From NCBI GenBank assembly GCA_050084515.1, contig CM114274.1, positions 17,360,001-17,424,000 of the forward strand: a stretch of 64,000 bases of DNA, written 5' to 3'. This document shows, one piece after another, positions 59,672 to 64,000 of the stretch (positions are counted from its first letter, which is position 1; each line of letters starts with the position of its first letter). This DNA comes from Blasia pusilla. Taxonomy: Eukaryota > Marchantiophyta > Marchantiopsida > Blasiales. Below the pieces are notes generated by a model. That model was not told the DNA's origin, ran no database searches, and saw only the letters and a program-made list of their open reading frames with translations. The position numbers and the translations under genes were made by a program.

Positions 59672-60529
59672 AATAAATTTGAAATTATATTATAGGCACC
59701 TTAGTAGCATGTGTATCACAGGGACGCTAATGCGAGGCGAGAGCAATGACATCCTTAGGGCATTCTCTAACGGTCATATGGATGACTCCGATCGCATGGA
59801 CGAATGACTTATGACATGCCGATATGCATTTGTATATGGGATTGTTTGACACTTGCTTATGGATTGGGGTAAAAAATGCCATTAATGCCCTAAAACCCTC
59901 CATCCACGGGCATCATACTTAGTATAGATTATCATTATCATGCATTGGGGAGTAGTTTTGTAAGATTTTGTATGTGATTTTCTTAAGAGACTTGCTAAAC
60001 TCCACGCAACCCTAATCTAATTATTACTACTAAGAAGTTCGGGACAAACTAACTAGTGATATAGCAAACGAGAGGCGTTCTCTTCGGTCAAGGCATTGAC
60101 GGTGCATGACTTGTTCTGTCATGTCACTCCCTCACAGTCTATTTTCTTTCCCACCATGCTGAGTTTCGCCCATGTGCCTGTGCTTGCGCTTCAGTGTCCA
60201 GTTTAGGAAGAAAGAAGTCCAAGCCAGTGAGTGCCTAACAAGCTGCTTAGTTTCATGCGGTTGTGTTTACGTAGTCTAGCATGTATGAGAAGCAGTCAGT
60301 TGAGACGTGTCCCATTCTCGGTTTCCCGCTCACTGCCTTCCATTTCTTGTTCATCTTAATGGCCTCTCAATTGATGAGTTTAGAACGTTGGAAATAATTA
60401 GCAGATCATATGTCGAGTTCAGAGTTTCACCTGCCTTTCATTTTCTGTGCCGATTTCAGCAGCGAGGACGTGTTGCTCTGAACTGTCAAATTTTGGCGTG
60501 GGGTGTGAAGATCATATTGGGTGGAGAGG
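59672..60529 (+). promoter_or_regulatory. Upstream region and 5' UTR of DDB1
   Basis: Lies between the Helitron fragment and the DDB1 start codon. AACCCTAA occurs at about 60,009. From about 60,060 the composition becomes less AT-rich, as is usual for a promoter and leader. No TATA box is obvious, and no transcription start can be fixed. Confidence 0.35.
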
Positions 60530-63500
60530 ATGAGTGGGTGGAATTATGTAGTGACGGCTCACAAGCCAACCAATGTCACACACTCATGCGTGGGAAACTT
60601 CACGGGTCCCCAGGAGCTGAATCTAATTATTGCGTATCCTTTCTGCGCCTGGATTTTGTCGATTGTCCAGATTTTGTGCTGACCCTTTGTTTATAATGCA
60701 TTGCAGTTTTTGAAATCTAGGGCAGCCGAGTATGTCGGTCCTGGCTTTCCCAGTTCCTTTTCTTTTGCATATTTGAGGTGATTCTAAACTTGCTACAGAC
60801 GTGTCCGGGCTCTCGTCAATATAGTCGAGTGGAAGTAATTATGCAGTGACATCCCATAAACCCACCAGTTTGGCAGTGGGTTACTTCAGAAGCTCCGAGG
60901 AGCTTAACCGTGCCATTGTGTTTCTTTTCTCTGAATGTGCCTCCAGCCAAAGAGATTGTTGGTCCTATTTCGATTTGTGTACTTCCCATTGCGATGAATC
61001 TCTCGCGATTCCAGTGGGTTGGTTAACAGCTCGAATAGAGCCTCGCGAAGTTTTATTGGAACAAACCTCACGGGCGATTAATGGGAACCTCTTGAGTTAT
61101 TCGCTTAAGAAGTCTGACCTCCTGAATTTTGACTTGTCTTGCTTTGAGCCCGGTAACATCCTCGGCTTAGGGATTCTCACAAAGCAAACAAAGACATGTG
61201 ATTGACATAGTGTGTCCACACACATGCATATCCCCAGACAACACCTGCAGCGAGGGTGCACATTGCTGTGAGTAACCCAGCTATTAAAATGTGAAAGCGT
61301 GCACGTGATTGGAAACATGAGAAGCTAGTCCAAAACCGGATAGACTACCTGGCTGGGAACAAACAAAAGCATGTGCTCGACATAGTTTGTTCACACATCC
61401 ATATCCCCTTCCTTCTTATTGTGTATGCCTTGATAAACGACAGAAAATGCACACGGATTGAGATCCACCTGCTTACGCCTCAAGGACTCCAGGTAACACT
61501 TTGTACCCTATAGGGTTTTTCGTCAAGGGTTGTTTATGTTGTAGAACATGTACAACTGGGGTAAGTTAGTGGTAACCACCTTATAATTTGAATTGGAAAT
61601 GGTAAGGGATGCAGCCTGCTTGAACCTATACTGTCAATACTTTTGCTGAATTGAAGCTATCAAGAGTTGTCTAGATGGGATGTTGTGTAGAGAGCTTCAG
61701 TGTGCCAAAGTTTATTCCAAGGTTTGAACAAGGTTGTACCTGATTGCAGCCAATGCTGGATGTCCCAATTTATGGTCGAATTGCTACTCTGGAACTCTTC
61801 CGTCCAACGGTGAGTGGTACTGAGGACAATTTGTTTGTAGTTTTAATTGGTAAGCATGAATGTTTGAGGTGATTTGTTGAGGTCTCAAATTTGCTGTGCT
61901 TGTGGGAGTTCATTTCATTCTGGCTGTCTTTGCTATTCTTGGGGATGCAGGGAGAATCTCAAGATGTTCTTTTCATATCAACAGAGAGGTACAAGTTCTG
62001 TGTTCTTCAATGGGATGCCGAAGCTGGTGAACTCGTCACTCGGTGAGTACAGCTTAGAGATTTGTAGTAATGTGTTTCTTGTGTATTCCTTGTTATCATT
62101 TTGGAGATTTTGATTTGTGTGCCGTCCTTTGATGAGGCATAGAAATAATGTAGGATTTAATGAGGGGAAGGGTTGAACAAGATACACCTATCGCTGAGGG
62201 TTATCAAGGTGTTACACACAAGTTCAGTTTTCCAAGAAAGCCTTATTATAAACATGGTGTGCTGTCTTGTGTCCTCTGATTGAGATTCCTTCTGAATGCT
62301 CAGGCTCTTGGGATTCCCAAAGCCTAGACACCTAGGTTTTGAATTTATCTTCTGCTCTCTGCACAGTAGCACTGTGATTATTTCCTGCTGTTGGGTCTCT
62401 TGTGCTACGACTGTCCAAAGACAGCAAGTCTACTGATTCAAGCCTTTAGCGTCAGTTCGTTTGCTACCCTGCTTTCAATTACTATCAGTCCAACAATTTT
62501 TATCTGAACAAACTTTTTTGGTGATCCTTACAAAAGTGAAGTTTTTGAGATTTTTGCACTTGAGACTTCTCTGCCCTCAGTGGTCTTCACTGTCTAGTCT
62601 AGCAGTATTAGTGAGGATACCCAGCTAGTGTACTTCCCAACATGTTTTGGTCAGTGATTCTCTCTGGTGGTTATGTGGAGTTTAGTACCGTCTTCTGAAT
62701 ATTTGCATGCATAGGCGAGTAGGTTTGAGTCCAGCTATCTTCGTAAAGTGATACTGTAGAAGTTGTCTAGTCTGCTCTGCATAAGTCAGCAGATGTTGAT
62801 CTTGCATGTGGAGCCTCAAACTCGTTGGTATTGTTCAGTACCACTTTGTGCCTGCAGCTAGCCTGCAGCAGCATAAAATCACTTTGGCATGAGGTGGATG
62901 CTTTCTGTAGTTGACCTATTGGGCATGCAAGCAATGATGGGTCTTAAGTGTATTGTCACTGCCATCACCTGACTAGAGAGCTGTCAATCTAGTTTGTGAC
63001 CAGACCTGACAGCTTTCTTAGCAGATCCTTTCCTGATGTAATTAGACATTTACTCGTTTTTTAGATGGTGCTTTCTGTGGTCCTCCGACATCATGATCAC
63101 CGTGAACTGAAATGGTTTTCATCAAAGTCCTTTTGTAGAAAGAAAAGTGTCTGTGTTGCCTCTTGAGTCTTGGGTGTCATTGATTAGTCACATGAACAAT
63201 GAAAGATAATCTTCTTAGCAGTATATCACTACATGTCCAGTGGGGTATTTATTCCAAAAGTTAGCCTCATGAAAGACTTATGCTGTTTTTGAATTTCCTC
63301 ATCTCTCCATTTTTTAAGATTGTTCAGGATTGTATGCTTTCTGACTGTCACATCAGTGGAGCTATGATACCCTTCCATAATTGTGAACTTGATCAGTCAT
63401 ATCGTGATATTTTAAGTAGAATATCGAGCATTTGCTGCAGAGTATGTGATGTTGTGAATGAAGTAACCAAGTGTAGTGTGACTGCAGAGCCATGGGTGAT

Positions 63501-64000
63501 GTTTCTGATCGAATTGGTCGGCCTACTGATAATGGACAGGTCTCATTCTCCAACCCTGGGGCTCTTTCGGCTTTCTGAAAAATTGTCATAATTTTTTCAT
63601 CTATTCTTAGCATGCATGGAAATTATGACGAAGAGAGCTGTTTTCCTATGCATTTATTTGGGAAGCGCTGAACTTGATTGGGTCTGGGATGAAGTCATAG
63701 TAATCGAGTTTGTCCGAGTTAGTTGAATACTGATCTGGAGACACTGGTGCAAATGGGGCCTTCTGCTGCTGGTTTGTTACTGATTGTCACTCTTCCAGAA
63801 GCTATATTTAGAAAATGTAGGAAGTCAATCTGAACACTAATATTAACCTAAAATTGAATCGTGTTCGAAATAAGGAAGGGGTAGTGGGTGTAATCTTATC
63901 ATGCTCCAAGAAGAGAAATCTTATTTGCAGTAGATGCGTCAGTGGTATTACGGGTTTTGGGTTAAAAAGATAAGTATAATCCCGGGGCCTAGCAGAATTC
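60530..64000 (+). CDS. DDB1: DDB1, damaged-DNA-binding protein 1 (first five coding exons; runs off the window)
   Basis: Large beta-propeller adaptor of the CUL4 ubiquitin ligase, acting in nucleotide excision repair and photomorphogenesis control. Exons: 60,530-60,633; 61,444-61,492; 61,750-61,809; 61,951-62,042; 63,488-63,539. All junctions are GT-AG and phases fit, giving the first 119 residues: [20 protein letters not shown]..., [35 protein letters not shown], the [11 protein letters not shown] block and [17 protein letters not shown], all very close to plant DDB1. Start: first ATG of the conserved N-terminus. The next conserved block (IDPDCRLIGLHLYDG in the family) is not seen before the window end, so the gene continues beyond 64,000. 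Intron 4 is 1,445 bases. No disruption is visible. Intron 1 contains a duplicate of exon 1. Confidence 0.93.
60835..60924 (+). pseudogene. Duplicate of DDB1 exon 1 inside intron 1
   Basis: From AATTATGCAGTGACATC (60,842) the sequence aligns with exon 1 from AATTATGTAGTGACGGC, codon for codon: [17 protein letters not shown] then [11 protein letters not shown] against [16 protein letters not shown]...GNF then [10 protein letters not shown], with a three-codon gap. It ends ATTGT|GTTTCT, so a donor at the same phase (two bases into a codon) is available. There is no in-frame ATG; an in-frame TAG lies just upstream. It is therefore a relic, or at most a cassette exon. Confidence 0.75.
61185..61408. 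repeat. Direct repeat in DDB1 intron 1, period 175 bp
   Basis: CAAACAAAGACATGTGATTG...GACATAG...CCACACAC..CATATCCCC (61,185-61,235) recurs as CAAACAAAAGCATGTGCTCG...GACATAG...TCACACAT.CATATCCCC (61,360-61,408). It is a second sign of local duplication in this intron. Confidence 0.75.

Noticed and set aside
60307-60696. 129-codon plus-strand frame over DDB1 exon 1
   Set aside because: It is in a different frame from the conserved DDB1 N-terminus and runs across a clear splice donor at 60,634.

Overview
The window looks like nuclear DNA of a land plant with a repeat-rich genome. Three spliced genes with canonical GT-AG introns sit in a sea of decayed transposable elements. The genes are typical green-lineage housekeeping types. 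Several element families (a Ty3/gypsy element ending in a PHD-type finger, LINEs of an animal-like type, a LINE with a restriction-like endonuclease) make me lean to a non-seed plant (bryophyte, lycophyte or fern), but this is inference and not resolved by the sequence.

Host genes. (1) 7,890-10,001 (+): an RD19/cathepsin F-type papain-like cysteine protease, four exons, all catalytic residues present, but with a one-base reading-frame break between the signal peptide and the prodomain. (2) 20,451-32,502 (-): a complete 13-exon gene for a GRWD1-type (glutamate-rich WD repeat) ribosome-biogenesis/histone-binding protein; every exon phase fits and it gives 482 residues. (3) 60,530 to beyond 64,000 (+): the first five coding exons of DDB1, including a decayed duplicate of exon 1 inside intron 1.

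Elements, left to right. 1-4.6 kb: minus-strand LTR-retrotransposon gag remains, a CpG-rich stretch, and an LTR of the same family as the one at 36.7 kb. 7.09-7.44 kb: a long-arm foldback element upstream of the protease gene. 13.1-16.4 kb: a degenerate non-LTR retrotransposon with a zinc finger, reverse transcriptase and C-terminal restriction-like endonuclease. 23.7-31.8 kb: the giant intron 3 of the GRWD1 gene, filled with same-orientation LINE copies laid head to tail, each ending in a TCTC tail; two of them carry a tRNA-like (SINE-like) head. 33.9-37.35 kb: a 5'-truncated Ty3/gypsy pol with PHD-like finger and 3' LTR. About 37.5-52.35 kb: a very large CACTA (En/Spm) element with both its genes on the minus strand, and a long right arm holding a tandem array of LINE-tail units and a cluster of hairpins. 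53.96-54.22 kb: another LTR fragment. 58.7-59.7 kb: a Helitron helicase fragment.

The most unusual structures are the self-concatenated LINE array placed about 17 bases from a live splice donor, the LINE-tail unit amplified as a 200-240 bp tandem array inside the CACTA element, the run of five consecutive hairpins at 48.47-48.66 kb, a perfect 28 bp palindrome at 52.42 kb, and the phase-compatible duplicate exon in DDB1. No tRNA, rRNA or CRISPR was found.
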